A stretch of 41,683 nucleotides of DNA from Bacteroidota bacterium (GCA_013289175.1 JABDAN010000020.1:1-41683), one strand, 5' to 3'. Counted from the first letter of the stretch, positions 24,117 to 33,576 are shown. Numbers and translations: made by a program. Notes: generated from the letters alone by a model not told the origin.

Positions 24117-24285
24117 TCATATAATTTGAAGCATTCGCTTTGAGTCTCGGTTGGAAATCTGGGAGATTTTCTAGGACACGGGATGATAAGTTGGATGCCC
24201 ACGCTACGGCGTGGGTTTCTCTTATTGTGTCCAGGTTCCTCCCAGAACCGCCAACCTGTAAGTCGAGACCTGCGCTATTTTTTTG
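24117..24285 (+). ncRNA. rod-shaped structured RNA candidate with terminator
   Basis: An extended imperfect hairpin. GTCTCG (24144-24149) pairs CGAGAC (24264-24269); GTTGG (24150) pairs CCAAC (24251); TCTGGGAG (24158-24165) pairs CTCCCAGA (24239-24246); GGACAC (24174-24179) pairs GTGTCC (24227-24232); ATAAG (24186-24190) pairs CTTAT (24221-24225). The tip is CCCACGC-TACG-GCGTGGG (24198-24215), a UNCG-type tetraloop on a 7-base stem. A run of seven Ts (24278-24284) follows the closing stem, and a TAnnTTTG box precedes it. The long rod with internal loops recalls 6S RNA, but I cannot confirm a family. Confidence 0.6.
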
Positions 24286-24390
24286 CAGCGACTAGATTCT
24301 TACTCAAAAGTTGAATGGAAAATTATCCTTAGGTATCGCTCCCAAAAATTAATCGGGATGCGAAAAAAAGAAATACATAACGAAGAGAAG

Positions 24391-24906
24391 ATGATGAATG
24401 GCTTCCGTTTAGGGGAGGAAAAATCATTTTCTGAGGTTTTCCATGCATTATTTTCAACATTGAATTATTATGCTTTTAAAATAACAAAAGATCCGATGAT
24501 ATCGGAGGATATTGTCGAGGATGCTTTTGTCAAAATTTGGGATAGGAGAGGTACATTTTATCAGTTTGGTGCTCTTAAATCTTATCTCTACACTATCGTT
24601 AGAAATTCAAGTATTAAATGGATTCAAAAAAACAAGGATGCTCGAATTAGTAGTACCGATGAATCTATACAAATTCCTACGACTGATAAGAATCGAATGG
24701 AAGTTATCATAGAAGCGGAGGTTTTCCGTGAAATGCATGAGTTTTTGAATCGTCTGCCGAAGCAGTCCCAGAAAATCATAAAAATGATTTTTCTGGAAGG
24801 CAAAAAAACTGGTGAAGTAGCGGATGAGATGGGGTTGTCATTGAGTACGGTAAAGAACCAAAAAGCCAACGGTCTAAATAAATTGAAAAAATATTATTAT
24901 ACTTAA
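24391..24906 (+). CDS. ECF sigma factor (RNA polymerase sigma-70 family)
   Basis: 171 residues from the ATG at 24391, preceded by an AGAAG ribosome-site-like stretch; an ATG at 24358 is possible, and a TTG at 24283 lies in the RNA candidate and is unlikely. Region 2: FRLGEEKSFSEVFHALFSTLNYYAFKITKDPMISEDIVEDAFVKIWDRRG. Region 4: LNRLPKQSQKIIKMIFLEGKKTGEVADEMGLSLSTVKNQKANGLNKLKKYY, a typical HTH. It is followed by FecR, SusC and SusD genes, the standard layout in which FecR holds or activates the sigma factor in response to SusC-bound substrate. Confidence 0.93.
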   Translation: MMNGFRLGEEKSFSEVFHALFSTLNYYAFKITKDPMISEDIVEDAFVKIWDRRGTFYQFGALKSYLYTIVRNSSIKWIQKNKDARISSTDESIQIPTTDKNRMEVIIEAEVFREMHEFLNRLPKQSQKIIKMIFLEGKKTGEVADEMGLSLSTVKNQKANGLNKLKKYYYT

Positions 24907-25218
24907 TTGTATATAAGATTACTCTTCTCTAAGTAAAATGTTAACTGGTGAATATTGCAAATTCAAATTAGGTTGCAGACCTCAGATTGTTATTCGTGAA
25001 TATTTCACTGCGGGCAATAGATTTTCTTTTTCCCATTTCGAATGAATTTTCCTATACACCCCTTCTATTTAATCATTCTGAAACCTTCTCGGGTCGTTAA
25101 GGGATGATAGAAATTTGGTCTTTTTTAAAAATAAACTGACCAACTTTTTAGACCAATTGGTCATTTTTGGATATTACTATCAGGAAATAAGGTGGAAATA
25201 TTTTTTTAACTTTCTATA
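24907..25218. other. intergenic region before fecR, with operator-like sites
   Basis: About 310 AT-rich bases without a gene. From 25115 to 25162 it holds an array of GGTC/GACC half-sites (see the separate entry). Otherwise nothing is recognised. Confidence 0.5.
25115..25162. promoter_or_regulatory. operator-like array of TTGGTC/GACCAA half-sites
   Basis: TTGGTC at 25115-25120, GACCAA at 25138-25143 and the perfect 12-base palindrome GACCAATTGGTC at 25151-25162. The sites lie about 60-100 bases before the fecR start, where a regulator of the SusCD operon would bind. Confidence 0.5.
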
Positions 25219-25242
25219 ATGAAGGATGAACAGCCTATAAAA

Positions 25243-25252
25243 GGGGGGGGGG
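25243..25252. repeat. ten-G homopolymer at the start of fecR
   Basis: An uninterrupted run of ten Gs. With nine, the ATG at 25219 reads MKDEQPIKGGGQDEIAYRV straight into the FecR frame; with ten, as here, that ATG gives a short dead frame. This is a slippage-prone tract in a translation-deciding position, or a homopolymer sequencing error. Confidence 0.8.
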
Positions 25253-25273
25253 CAAGACGAAATTGCCTACCGG

Positions 25274-26422
25274 GTGGCCTACCTTATTGCCGGGTATATA
25301 AAGGAAACACTTAGTTCGGATGAGCATGCGGAATTGGACAATTGGGTATGTGCCAATCTGGAAAATCAAAAGATTTTTGAAAAACTGACAGATCCCGAAA
25401 ACCTGGATTCCTGGTCGAAATGGAAGGAGCAGACACCGAGAGGAGAAGTATTGGACCGGCTTAAAAATAAGATCGAATTTAAGCCGCCGAAGAAGAAAAG
25501 TAGGATCCATTCGTTCTGGCCGTATGCTGCGGCGGCCTGTATTCTTTTATTTGCAGGCTTCTATTTTGAATCGAAACATCCGGCTACTAGAAAAATGGAA
25601 GCTTTCAAACAATTGGAAGCCAGTGACATAATGCCGGGTTCAAACAGGGCAGTTTTGATCCTGACCAATGGTGATAAGATCGTGTTGGATAGTAAAAAAA
25701 ATGGTGTAGTGACTTCACAAGACAATGTAAGCATAGTGAAAAGCGATAGCGGCCTGGTCAGGTACCATGTAAATAGCCCTGCGGATTATGCCAGCCATGA
25801 GCAGTTTAACACACTCATAGTGCCAGAAGGAGGACAATTCAGAATTCAACTGCCGGATGGTACCCTGGTTTGGCTCAATGCCTCTTCATCCCTTAAATAC
25901 CCAACAGCTTTTCAGGGAGAGACTAGGAAAGTAGAGCTGGTTGGAGAAGGATATTTCGAAGTTGCTAAAGACGCTTCGCATCCATTCTTTGTTAACTCAG
26001 GGAACAATCAGGTCCGCGTACTGGGCACCCATTTTAATGTCAATGCCTATCCTGAAAATCATTTAACTATTGTGACGCTGGCAGAAGGCTCAATCAGATT
26101 AAACGGAAAAACCACTTTAAAGCCAGGAGAAGCGGGAATCGTAGGTCAGACGGGAAATATTTCGGTAGAAACGGCTGACCTAGAGGCCGCTCTAGCCTGG
26201 AAAGACGGTCAGTTTATTTTTAATGGCACGCCAATAAAATCGGTCATGCAACAAATTTCAAATTGGTACAGCGCCAAGATTATTTACCAGGACAATATTG
26301 CAGATCATTTTAATGCACGTATTCCCCGAAATGTTCCAGTTAGTAAAGTGCTTCATTTGTTAGAAGCAACTGGGAGTGTACATTTTAAGGTGGAAGATAA
26401 AACCATCATGGTTATGAAGTAA
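25274..26422 (+). CDS. FecR-family anti-sigma factor
   Basis: 382 residues from the only in-frame start present, a GTG at 25274. The natural start is probably the ATG at 25219, thrown out of frame by the ten-G run. N-terminal sigma-binding part AYLIAGYIKETLSSDEHAELDNWV, membrane helix at about 80-96 (FWPYAAAACILLFAGFYF), periplasmic FecR domain at about 160-270 (FNTLIVPEGGQFRIQLPDGTLVWLNASSSLKYP, VELVGEGYFEVAKDASHPFFV) and a C-terminal DUF4974 domain (about 310-382, FNGTPIKSVMQQISNWYSAKIIY). It transmits the SusC STN signal to the ECF sigma factor. Confidence 0.93.
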   Translation: MAYLIAGYIKETLSSDEHAELDNWVCANLENQKIFEKLTDPENLDSWSKWKEQTPRGEVLDRLKNKIEFKPPKKKSRIHSFWPYAAAACILLFAGFYFESKHPATRKMEAFKQLEASDIMPGSNRAVLILTNGDKIVLDSKKNGVVTSQDNVSIVKSDSGLVRYHVNSPADYASHEQFNTLIVPEGGQFRIQLPDGTLVWLNASSSLKYPTAFQGETRKVELVGEGYFEVAKDASHPFFVNSGNNQVRVLGTHFNVNAYPENHLTIVTLAEGSIRLNGKTTLKPGEAGIVGQTGNISVETADLEAALAWKDGQFIFNGTPIKSVMQQISNWYSAKIIYQDNIADHFNARIPRNVPVSKVLHLLEATGSVHFKVEDKTIMVMK

Positions 26423-26482
26423 GGCCGCCTGCCGTTCGATTGCTGGAGACACCATTATTATTCACGTTAACAACCAAAATTA

Positions 26483-29400
26483 ATGCGAGTCATTGCATTC
26501 CCTCTATTGCTATGCGCCGTTGTGATTATTTCGAATCTCGGCGCTCCCGAATTGCTGTATGCTCAGACGGATGACCTGGTCACACTTAAACTGGAGAAAG
26601 TTCCTATGCAGAATATTTTTTCTGCAATTCAATCCCAAACTTCCTATCGTTTTGTTTATACAACAGAACAGCTGGTGGGTACGAAACCTATAACTATTAC
26701 TGTTAATAAGGAAACCGTACAATCTGTTTTAAAACTATGTTTCAGAGACCAACCGATATATTTTTCGTTGGAAGATAAGTTTATTATTATCCATAGGAAG
26801 GATGTCATCAGCAGGTCTGAAAATATGGACGTTTCAGGCAAAGTAAAAAATGAGAAAGAAGAAGTCCTGGGGGGTGTCAGTGTGAGTGTGTCAGGAACTG
26901 AGCGGGTAACCTTAACCCAGTCAGATGGTACTTTCTTGTTAGAGCATATTTCAAGCGACGCTACGCTGGTATTTAGTGGTACGAATGTAGAAACCAGCCG
27001 GGTAAATGTTAACGGACAGAAACAACTTACCGTTACACTTAAGAATAAGGTCAATAAACTGGATGAGGTTCAGATTATTGCATATGGATCTACAACAAAA
27101 AGGCTGAATACAGGCGATGTATCCACTGTAAAAGCTGAAACGATTGAACAACAGCCAGTTTCAAATCCGCTGGCGGCTTTGGAAGGACGGGTGGCGGGAT
27201 TAGTCGTCACCCAAAATTCCGGGGCTCCCGGGAGTGGTTTTTTTGTCCAAATTCGGGGGCAAAATAGTATTGCCAATGGAAATGATCCCCTTTATGTAAT
27301 CGACGGGGTACCTTATCCTTCGGTATCACTTGCCTCGACATTTACCAGTTCAGTAATTGCTGGGGGCAATCCGCTTAGCACAATCAATCCCGCGGACATC
27401 GAAAGTATCAACATATTGAAAGATGCCGATGCGACTTCTATTTATGGGTCAAGGGGAGCCAATGGTGTTATATTGATTACAACCAAAAGAGGAAAGGCAG
27501 GCAAAACAAAAGTGGATCTCAATACTTATTTCGGCGGTGGCGGAGTTGACAGGACGCTGAAATTGCTTAATACGCAACAGTATTTGACGATGCGAAATGA
27601 AGCTTTTGAAAATGATGGTGCCACGCCATCACTAACCAATGGCGATTATGACCTATTACTTTGGGACACTACACGCTATACTGACTGGCAAAAACTATTA
27701 ATTGGTAATAAAGCGAGCATATCGGATGTGCAGGTGAATATTTCTGGAGGCAGCTCAAATACGCAGTTTTCCCTGGGAGGGGGTTTTCATCGTGAAACAC
27801 CGGTTTTTCCAGGAAATTATGCCGATCAAAAGGGTTCGGCACATTTTACACTCAACCATATCTCGAGTGATAATAGGCTGAAGATCGATTTGGCGGTTAC
27901 CTATGGAGTTGAAAATAATAATCTTCCTCCAGTAGATTTTGTTTCACAGGCCATGTCTCTCCCGCCAGATGCACCGCCGCTTTATGATAGCGCGGGAAAA
28001 CTCAATTGGCCTTCCGGATTTTATAATCCCTATAGTTATCTGGAAGCTAAATACCAGGGCAAGACAAATAATCTAATAAGTCATGCGGTGATAAATTACA
28101 GAATTATTCCGGACTTGCAAATCAGGCTTGCCATGGGATATAACAACGTCCAAATGAATGAAGTTCAAGTAAATCCTTTGACATCCATGAATCCTGCCTA
28201 TGATGAGATTTCCGGATATACTTTCTTTTCCAACAGCAGCGTAGAGACCTGGATTCTCGAACCGCAATTGGAATATCAAAAACAGATTTGGAAGGGGAAA
28301 TTGGATTTTTTAATGGGTACTACTTTTGAACAGGATACGAAATCAGCTTTAACGACTTTTGCAACCGGATTTAGCAGTGATGCACTGCTCGAAAATATCG
28401 CAGCAGCCTCCAGTACGCACATTTACAATAACAGTTATTCGCAGTATCGGTATGAGGCATTGTTTGGTAGACTCAACTATGACATCAATGAGAAATATAT
28501 ATTAAATCTGACCGGTAGGAGGGACGGTTCTAGCCGTTTTGGCCCTGGAAATCAATTCGCTAATTTCGGATCTGTCGGTGCGGCATGGCTTTTTTCCAAT
28601 GAAGGATTTTCCAAAAAGGTGTTATCGTTTCTAAGTTTTGGTAAACTCAGAAGCAGTTATGGAACTACGGGTAATGACCAGATTGGGGATTATCAATATT
28701 TAAGCACCTATTCGACTACGCCATATCCTTATCAGAATAGCCCTGGCTTAATACCTACCAGTTTGTATAATCCAAACTATGCATGGGAAATCAACAAGAA
28801 ATTTGAAGTTGGATTGGATTTGGGTTTTATGAAAGACCGCCTTTTGTTCTCTGTAAGTTATTATAATAACCACTCCTCCAATCAGCTGGTGGGTTACCCT
28901 TTGCCGGGCATTACGGGTTTTAATTCCGTTCAGGAAAACTTGCCTGCTGTAGTTCAAAATACTGGAATCGAATTTACGCTCAGTGACAACCTGATAAAAA
29001 CGACTTCTTTTAGCTGGAATATTTCCGCCAATCTTTCCATCTCGCGCAATGACCTGCTGTCCTATCCCGGTTTGGCGTCAAGCAGTTACGCCAATATTTA
29101 TCAGGTAGGCAAGCCTCTGAGCATCTATAAGTCTTTTCAATATCTGAACGTAAATCCCCAGAATGGCATCTATCAGTTTTCCAATAGTAAGGGCGAACCC
29201 ACGCTTTCACCGGTTTATCCGGACGATATAAAGGCCATTAAAAAAGTAGCGGTAGATTATTTTGGAGGCCTGCAAAACAGTTTTCAGTATAAGGGCTGGC
29301 GGCTGGATGTTTTTTTCCAATTCACAAAGCAAACCGGATGGAATTACATCAAAAATTATTACACCGTTCCGGGCATGCTCGGAAATCAGCCAGCAGTAGT

Positions 29401-29737
29401 GATGAACCGCTGGCAAAAACCAGGTGACAATGCCACATTTCAGAAATTTAGTCAGGCCTACGATTCTGCTTTTTATGGATATATAGTGAACTCCGCTTTA
29501 TCAGGCGATAACACGGTAGGGGATGCCTCCTTTATACGGCTGAAAACAGTGTCCTTCTCGTATACCTTTTCTTCTTCTACATTGGCCAGACTGCATTTTC
29601 AATACCTCCGTTTGTATTTACAAGGGCAGAATTTGCTGACGATAACCCACTATTTTGGAATGGACCCCGAAAATCAGTCCAGTTATTCCTTACCACCGTT
29701 GCGTGTGATTACTGGCGGTATTCAAGTAACATTTTAA
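26483..29737 (+). CDS. SusC/RagA-type TonB-dependent outer membrane protein
   Basis: 1084 residues. Signal peptide to about residue 28 (PELLYAQ), then an STN signalling domain at about 32-105 (VTLKLEKVPMQNIFSAI). A carboxypeptidase-D-regulatory-like domain follows at about 115-190 (VSGKVKNEKEEVLGGVSVSVSG), then the plug with NPLAALEGRVAGLVV, VIDGVPYPS and ILKDADATSIYGSRGANGVILITTKRGKAG, and the beta-barrel ending GGIQVTF. The STN domain marks it as a transducer that signals through the adjacent FecR. The substrate cannot be read from sequence; no glycan enzyme lies nearby, and a peptide or protein fragment is as likely. Confidence 0.96.
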   Translation: MRVIAFPLLLCAVVIISNLGAPELLYAQTDDLVTLKLEKVPMQNIFSAIQSQTSYRFVYTTEQLVGTKPITITVNKETVQSVLKLCFRDQPIYFSLEDKFIIIHRKDVISRSENMDVSGKVKNEKEEVLGGVSVSVSGTERVTLTQSDGTFLLEHISSDATLVFSGTNVETSRVNVNGQKQLTVTLKNKVNKLDEVQIIAYGSTTKRLNTGDVSTVKAETIEQQPVSNPLAALEGRVAGLVVTQNSGAPGSGFFVQIRGQNSIANGNDPLYVIDGVPYPSVSLASTFTSSVIAGGNPLSTINPADIESINILKDADATSIYGSRGANGVILITTKRGKAGKTKVDLNTYFGGGGVDRTLKLLNTQQYLTMRNEAFENDGATPSLTNGDYDLLLWDTTRYTDWQKLLIGNKASISDVQVNISGGSSNTQFSLGGGFHRETPVFPGNYADQKGSAHFTLNHISSDNRLKIDLAVTYGVENNNLPPVDFVSQAMSLPPDAPPLYDSAGKLNWPSGFYNPYSYLEAKYQGKTNNLISHAVINYRIIPDLQIRLAMGYNNVQMNEVQVNPLTSMNPAYDEISGYTFFSNSSVETWILEPQLEYQKQIWKGKLDFLMGTTFEQDTKSALTTFATGFSSDALLENIAAASSTHIYNNSYSQYRYEALFGRLNYDINEKYILNLTGRRDGSSRFGPGNQFANFGSVGAAWLFSNEGFSKKVLSFLSFGKLRSSYGTTGNDQIGDYQYLSTYSTTPYPYQNSPGLIPTSLYNPNYAWEINKKFEVGLDLGFMKDRLLFSVSYYNNHSSNQLVGYPLPGITGFNSVQENLPAVVQNTGIEFTLSDNLIKTTSFSWNISANLSISRNDLLSYPGLASSSYANIYQVGKPLSIYKSFQYLNVNPQNGIYQFSNSKGEPTLSPVYPDDIKAIKKVAVDYFGGLQNSFQYKGWRLDVFFQFTKQTGWNYIKNYYTVPGMLGNQPAVVMNRWQKPGDNATFQKFSQAYDSAFYGYIVNSALSGDNTVGDASFIRLKTVSFSYTFSSSTLARLHFQYLRLYLQGQNLLTITHYFGMDPENQSSYSLPPLRVITGGIQVTF

Positions 29738-29746
29738 ATCTAGCCA

Positions 29747-31126
29747 ATGGAAACGATGCGAAAAATTTCGATATTCCTTTTTATTCTGATCTGGTTGACG
29801 GGGTGTGAGAAATTTGTCACGGTAGCACCTCCTATCACACAATTGGTCAGTAGCACTGTATTTGAAAGTGATCAGACAGCGCTATCAGCCATGAATGGGC
29901 TTTATAGTTATATGGAAAGTACGGAGGGTTTTGCTGATGGAGGAACCGGGAGCGTAGGCTTTTTAGCTGGTTTATCTACTGATGAGTTGACCAATTATGG
30001 AACCGATCAATATCAGATCCAGTTTTATCAAAATGCCCTGACTTCAAATAATGTGGAATTGGATGGTTTCTTATGGCAGGTGCCTTACCAATGTATATAT
30101 CAGGCCAACAGTATTTTAGCTGGACTAGCAGGCTCCAACCAAGTTAGCGCTCCGTTGAAAAATGAACTGATGGGTGAGGCTAAATTCATCCGGGCTTTTA
30201 GTTTCTTTTATTTAGTCAATCTGTTTGGAAATGTTCCGCTCATCCTGTCAACTGACTATCAAACAAATGCAATAACTTATCAAACGCCGATAGACTCTAT
30301 TTACCTTCAGATTATTGCAGACTTAACGTCTTCCCAGACTTTATTGGCTTCTGATTACAGCTATTCGAATGGAGAAAGAGTCAGACCCAACTCGTGGGCA
30401 GCCAGTGCCATGTTGGCAAGAGTTTATCTATACCTGGGTAAATGGCAAGATGCTGAGGCGCAGTCGACCAGTGTGATTAATCAAAATTCCTTATTCAGTA
30501 TACTACCGGATCTAAATCAGGTCTTTTTGGCTAATAGTAATGAAGCCATTTGGCAGCTCATGCCAACGCGACCTGGAAATAATACGGGCGAGGGAAATAT
30601 TTATATTTTGACATCTGAACCCCTTTATGCCTCGCTCTCCCCTTCATTGATCGGAGCCTTTGATTCTGGGGATTTAAGAAAACAAAATTGGGTAGCAGAT
30701 ACAACGATAGGGCCAACAACCTATTTTTTCGCTTATAAATATAAAGTTAAAACCAGCACAGAGGTGACTGAATATTCTATGGTCCTGAGACTGGCAGAAC
30801 AGTACCTGATCAGAGCGGAAGCCAGAGCGGAACAGCAAAATATTTCCGGGGCCCAAGAAGATTTAAATGTCATCCGGAATCGGGCTGGTTTAACCGACTT
30901 CCTCATAAATAATCAGGACTCGTTGCTAAAAGCCATTATGCAAGAACGTCAAGTTGAGTTATTTACTGAGTGGGGACATCGTTGGTTAGATCTTAAAAGA
31001 ACCAATCAGTCAACGCAAATTTTAAGTCCGATCAAGATCAACTGGCAACCTACAGATTCCCTTTATCCCATTCCCCAGTCGGATATTCAAAAGGATCCAA
31101 ATTTGACTCAAAATCCTGGATATTGA
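29747..31126 (+). CDS. SusD/RagB-type lipoprotein
   Basis: 459 residues, starting 9 bases after SusC; a Met at residue 4 is an alternative start. Lipoprotein signal FLFILIWLTGCEKF with the lipobox Cys at residue 20, followed by the typical SusD region TVFESDQTALSAMNGLYSYM and KFIRAFSFFYLVNLFGNVPLIL. The C-terminal LRLAEQYLIRAEARAEQQNISGAQEDLNVIRNRAGL and the QERQVELFTEWGHRWLDLKR motif complete the family pattern. It caps the SusC barrel at the outer membrane and binds substrate. Confidence 0.96.
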   Translation: METMRKISIFLFILIWLTGCEKFVTVAPPITQLVSSTVFESDQTALSAMNGLYSYMESTEGFADGGTGSVGFLAGLSTDELTNYGTDQYQIQFYQNALTSNNVELDGFLWQVPYQCIYQANSILAGLAGSNQVSAPLKNELMGEAKFIRAFSFFYLVNLFGNVPLILSTDYQTNAITYQTPIDSIYLQIIADLTSSQTLLASDYSYSNGERVRPNSWAASAMLARVYLYLGKWQDAEAQSTSVINQNSLFSILPDLNQVFLANSNEAIWQLMPTRPGNNTGEGNIYILTSEPLYASLSPSLIGAFDSGDLRKQNWVADTTIGPTTYFFAYKYKVKTSTEVTEYSMVLRLAEQYLIRAEARAEQQNISGAQEDLNVIRNRAGLTDFLINNQDSLLKAIMQERQVELFTEWGHRWLDLKRTNQSTQILSPIKINWQPTDSLYPIPQSDIQKDPNLTQNPGY

Positions 31127-31148
31127 TTTAGTAGTGAACAACATTGCA

Positions 31149-32498
31149 ATGATGAAAACGAAGATATTTTTATATACCATATTGGAGCTATGCATTTTTC
31201 AGGGGTTAGGGCAAAATCAAACTCATTTAACGGATTCAAAAGCGAACCATGTAAAAAAGATGACACTGGGCGAGCAGTTGCCTAATTTCCGGTTCAATGA
31301 AGTCATCAATTCTCCAATAAAAGTTTTGGATTTGAGCTCAATGAAAGGACAGTTTGTGATTATGGACTTCTGGCATACACGGTGTGCAGCGTGTATTGCA
31401 GCATTTCCAAAGCTTCAAAAATTACAGGAAAAATATCGCGGGAAATTGAAAATTATCCTGCTCACCTATCAGTCAAAAAAAACGGTCCAAAATTTTTTGG
31501 TGCGGCAAAACCGTGTCACCGGGATGGATCTGCAGTTGCCGATAGCATGCAATCAACAATCCTTAACCGACTATTTTAAAGTCCCTTCCTATCCTCATTA
31601 CGTTTGGATTGATGAAAAGGGAATCGCTCAGTTTGTTACCCAAGGTTACGATGTTACCGAAGAAAATATAGGGAAGGTTATTAATCATCAACCGGTAAAC
31701 ATGCAGCAAAAAGCAGATAGCGATTTAGACTTTCAAATCTTTAAGCCATTGTTTGTCAATGGAAATGGTGGCATTGGTAGCCCTATCTTATATTATTCGA
31801 TACTTACTCATTATATTAAAAATATGCCGGTTCTAGGAGGGTATACCTCGCCCAATGACAGCAACAGTGCCATTGTAGCTTATTCCTATCCCATTGTCGG
31901 AATGTTTCAAGTCGCTTTCAATGATTTCCTAAACGGCCTGAGGATTCCGGATAACAGGACAATTTTACAGGTGGCGGATACTTCTAAATATGTTTGGGAG
32001 ATAAACGGAGTTACCCAATGGGACAGATTTTACGCCTATCAATTATTTTCACCCTACCGCTCTATCGATTCTTTGCAAAAGTTGATGCGCGAGGATTTGA
32101 TGCGTTATTTTCAAGTAGAAGCCCACATGGAAATGAGGCTTATGAAATGCTGGGTTCTCCGGGCGGAGGATACTGCACTTCTGGTAACGAAGGGTGGTTA
32201 TCTTCTAAATGAAATGTCGGCTGATAATTTCACCATCTCCATAAGAAATGTTCCCGATTCTGAACTAATATTTCGATTTGTTTATAATATATTTTCCAAA
32301 AGCCGTTTCCCTTTTATCAGTGAAGTTCATATGAAATCAAATATTGATATTTTACTGGACAATATCAATTTTTATGACGAAAAATCTGTCATAGAAGCAT
32401 TGAAATCAAAATACAAGTTATCTATACAGCTGGAAGACCACTTGGTGAATATGCTCGTTATAACTGAACCTGGCTTTAGGAAAAAAGCTGTGAATTAA
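31149..32498 (+). CDS. TlpA-like thioredoxin-domain protein
   Basis: 449 residues from the ATG at 31149; a GTG at 31134 is less likely. Signal peptide (ILELCIFQGLGQ), then a TlpA/AhpC-type thioredoxin domain (about 40-175). VLDLSSMKGQFVIMDFWHTRCAACIAAFPKLQKL contains the C79-A-A-C82 redox pair, with the cis-Pro strand VPSYPHYVWIDEKG and the FVTQGYDVTEENI segment further on. The C-terminal 270 residues are a domain of unknown function seen in Bacteroidetes SusCD loci. It likely reduces or isomerises disulfides in the periplasm and is the last gene of the operon. Confidence 0.88.
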   Translation: MMKTKIFLYTILELCIFQGLGQNQTHLTDSKANHVKKMTLGEQLPNFRFNEVINSPIKVLDLSSMKGQFVIMDFWHTRCAACIAAFPKLQKLQEKYRGKLKIILLTYQSKKTVQNFLVRQNRVTGMDLQLPIACNQQSLTDYFKVPSYPHYVWIDEKGIAQFVTQGYDVTEENIGKVINHQPVNMQQKADSDLDFQIFKPLFVNGNGGIGSPILYYSILTHYIKNMPVLGGYTSPNDSNSAIVAYSYPIVGMFQVAFNDFLNGLRIPDNRTILQVADTSKYVWEINGVTQWDRFYAYQLFSPYRSIDSLQKLMREDLMRYFQVEAHMEMRLMKCWVLRAEDTALLVTKGGYLLNEMSADNFTISIRNVPDSELIFRFVYNIFSKSRFPFISEVHMKSNIDILLDNINFYDEKSVIEALKSKYKLSIQLEDHLVNMLVITEPGFRKKAVN

Positions 32499-32505
32499 TA
32501 TTTTT

Positions 32506-33558
32506 TCAATACTGCATCCAGAAGGTCAATAAGGAATGATCATAGAGAGCGACTAATTTATGATCTACTACCTGGAAACTTTTTATTTTGCCATGATCGT
32601 GATCAGGAATATAGAAGCTGTATCTATATTCTCCAGATTTTAGAGAATATATGTCGATAACGGAATTCTCTTTGAAAGAAAGATCATCTTCATTCTTTGC
32701 TTTTAATTTAGAATTGACAAATAAATAGTCCGCATTTGCGCAGGCCGTGTAATTTACCATCAATGGCGGAGCCGAGAATGTCGTAGCTTGATCTGATAAG
32801 ATTCTAGACAATTTAATATGCGGAGTCTGAATAGAATCGATCGTATGCCCTTGGTAGATGACTTTGATATTTGAATCCAGACATACAAACTCATTTCTAT
32901 AGAAATATACATAAACAATATTTCCAGTAGTAAAGTCCTTTGATATATTTCCATCAAGTGAAAAAACGCCGTCTCCAATCGCCACTAGAATATTTGGAAA
33001 TAGCCGGATTTCCTTGCCAACAGCATTTGAACTAACCAGGATATTTTTGTGCAAAGAATCATCATATGCTCTCAGTAGCAGTGATCCTTTTGACAGCGTG
33101 ATTACCGCGTTAAAGGGCGGACCAACAAAGTTATCCTCGGTCATTACCAGATTTGGAAAATGTCCCGACAGTTTGCGGGGTGTAATTCCTTCCAGCATGA
33201 ATACGTCTGGAGAATCTATCATTACCCGGATGGCGGAGGCTATAATCGATATTGAAGCGGGAGTTCTAAGAATCAGGTGTTGAGTGTCTGACAGCGAATA
33301 GTTTGACTGAAGAACGAAGGCTGCTGCAGTTCTGTTTCCCAGGAAAAAATTTGATTTTGTGTAACCAGCTAAATAAAATGAATTTAGGGAGAGTTCTAAT
33401 AGTCGTGGTTTAGAGAGAAAATGTGGTGGAAATAGCCGGGTAAAACTATTCTTTTGATGATTAATGTTTTGCGAATATATAAATAGACTGAAGACTATAC
33501 CAGTACTTGCAATAGCACAAATAAGAAGGCTGAATATCTTTTTGAATATAATATTCAT
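32506..33558 (-). CDS. membrane-anchored beta-rich protein, unknown function
   Basis: 350 residues: one N-terminal helix (LLICAIASTGIVFSLFIYS) and a beta-rich exported body (for example FNAVITLSKGSLLLRAYDD, IVYVYFYRNEFVCLDSNIKVIY, DIYSLKSGEYRYSFYIPDHDHGKI and VVDHKLVALYDHSLLTFW). The short strand-turn repeats suggest a beta-propeller, which I have seen proposed for similar neighbours of MauE proteins, but I cannot name a family. It follows the small Cys-peptide gene, with a hairpin between them, and is convergent with the TlpA gene (7-base gap). Confidence 0.7.
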   Translation of the reverse strand: MNIIFKKIFSLLICAIASTGIVFSLFIYSQNINHQKNSFTRLFPPHFLSKPRLLELSLNSFYLAGYTKSNFFLGNRTAAAFVLQSNYSLSDTQHLILRTPASISIIASAIRVMIDSPDVFMLEGITPRKLSGHFPNLVMTEDNFVGPPFNAVITLSKGSLLLRAYDDSLHKNILVSSNAVGKEIRLFPNILVAIGDGVFSLDGNISKDFTTGNIVYVYFYRNEFVCLDSNIKVIYQGHTIDSIQTPHIKLSRILSDQATTFSAPPLMVNYTACANADYLFVNSKLKAKNEDDLSFKENSVIDIYSLKSGEYRYSFYIPDHDHGKIKSFQVVDHKLVALYDHSLLTFWMQY

Positions 33559-33576
33559 AATAACCCAACAATTTTG

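Noticed and set aside
24198..24215. Hairpin CCCACGC-TACG-GCGTGGG as an IS200/IS605 end
   Set aside because: No transposase or TnpB-like gene is near, and the hairpin fits as the tip of a longer set of nested stems.
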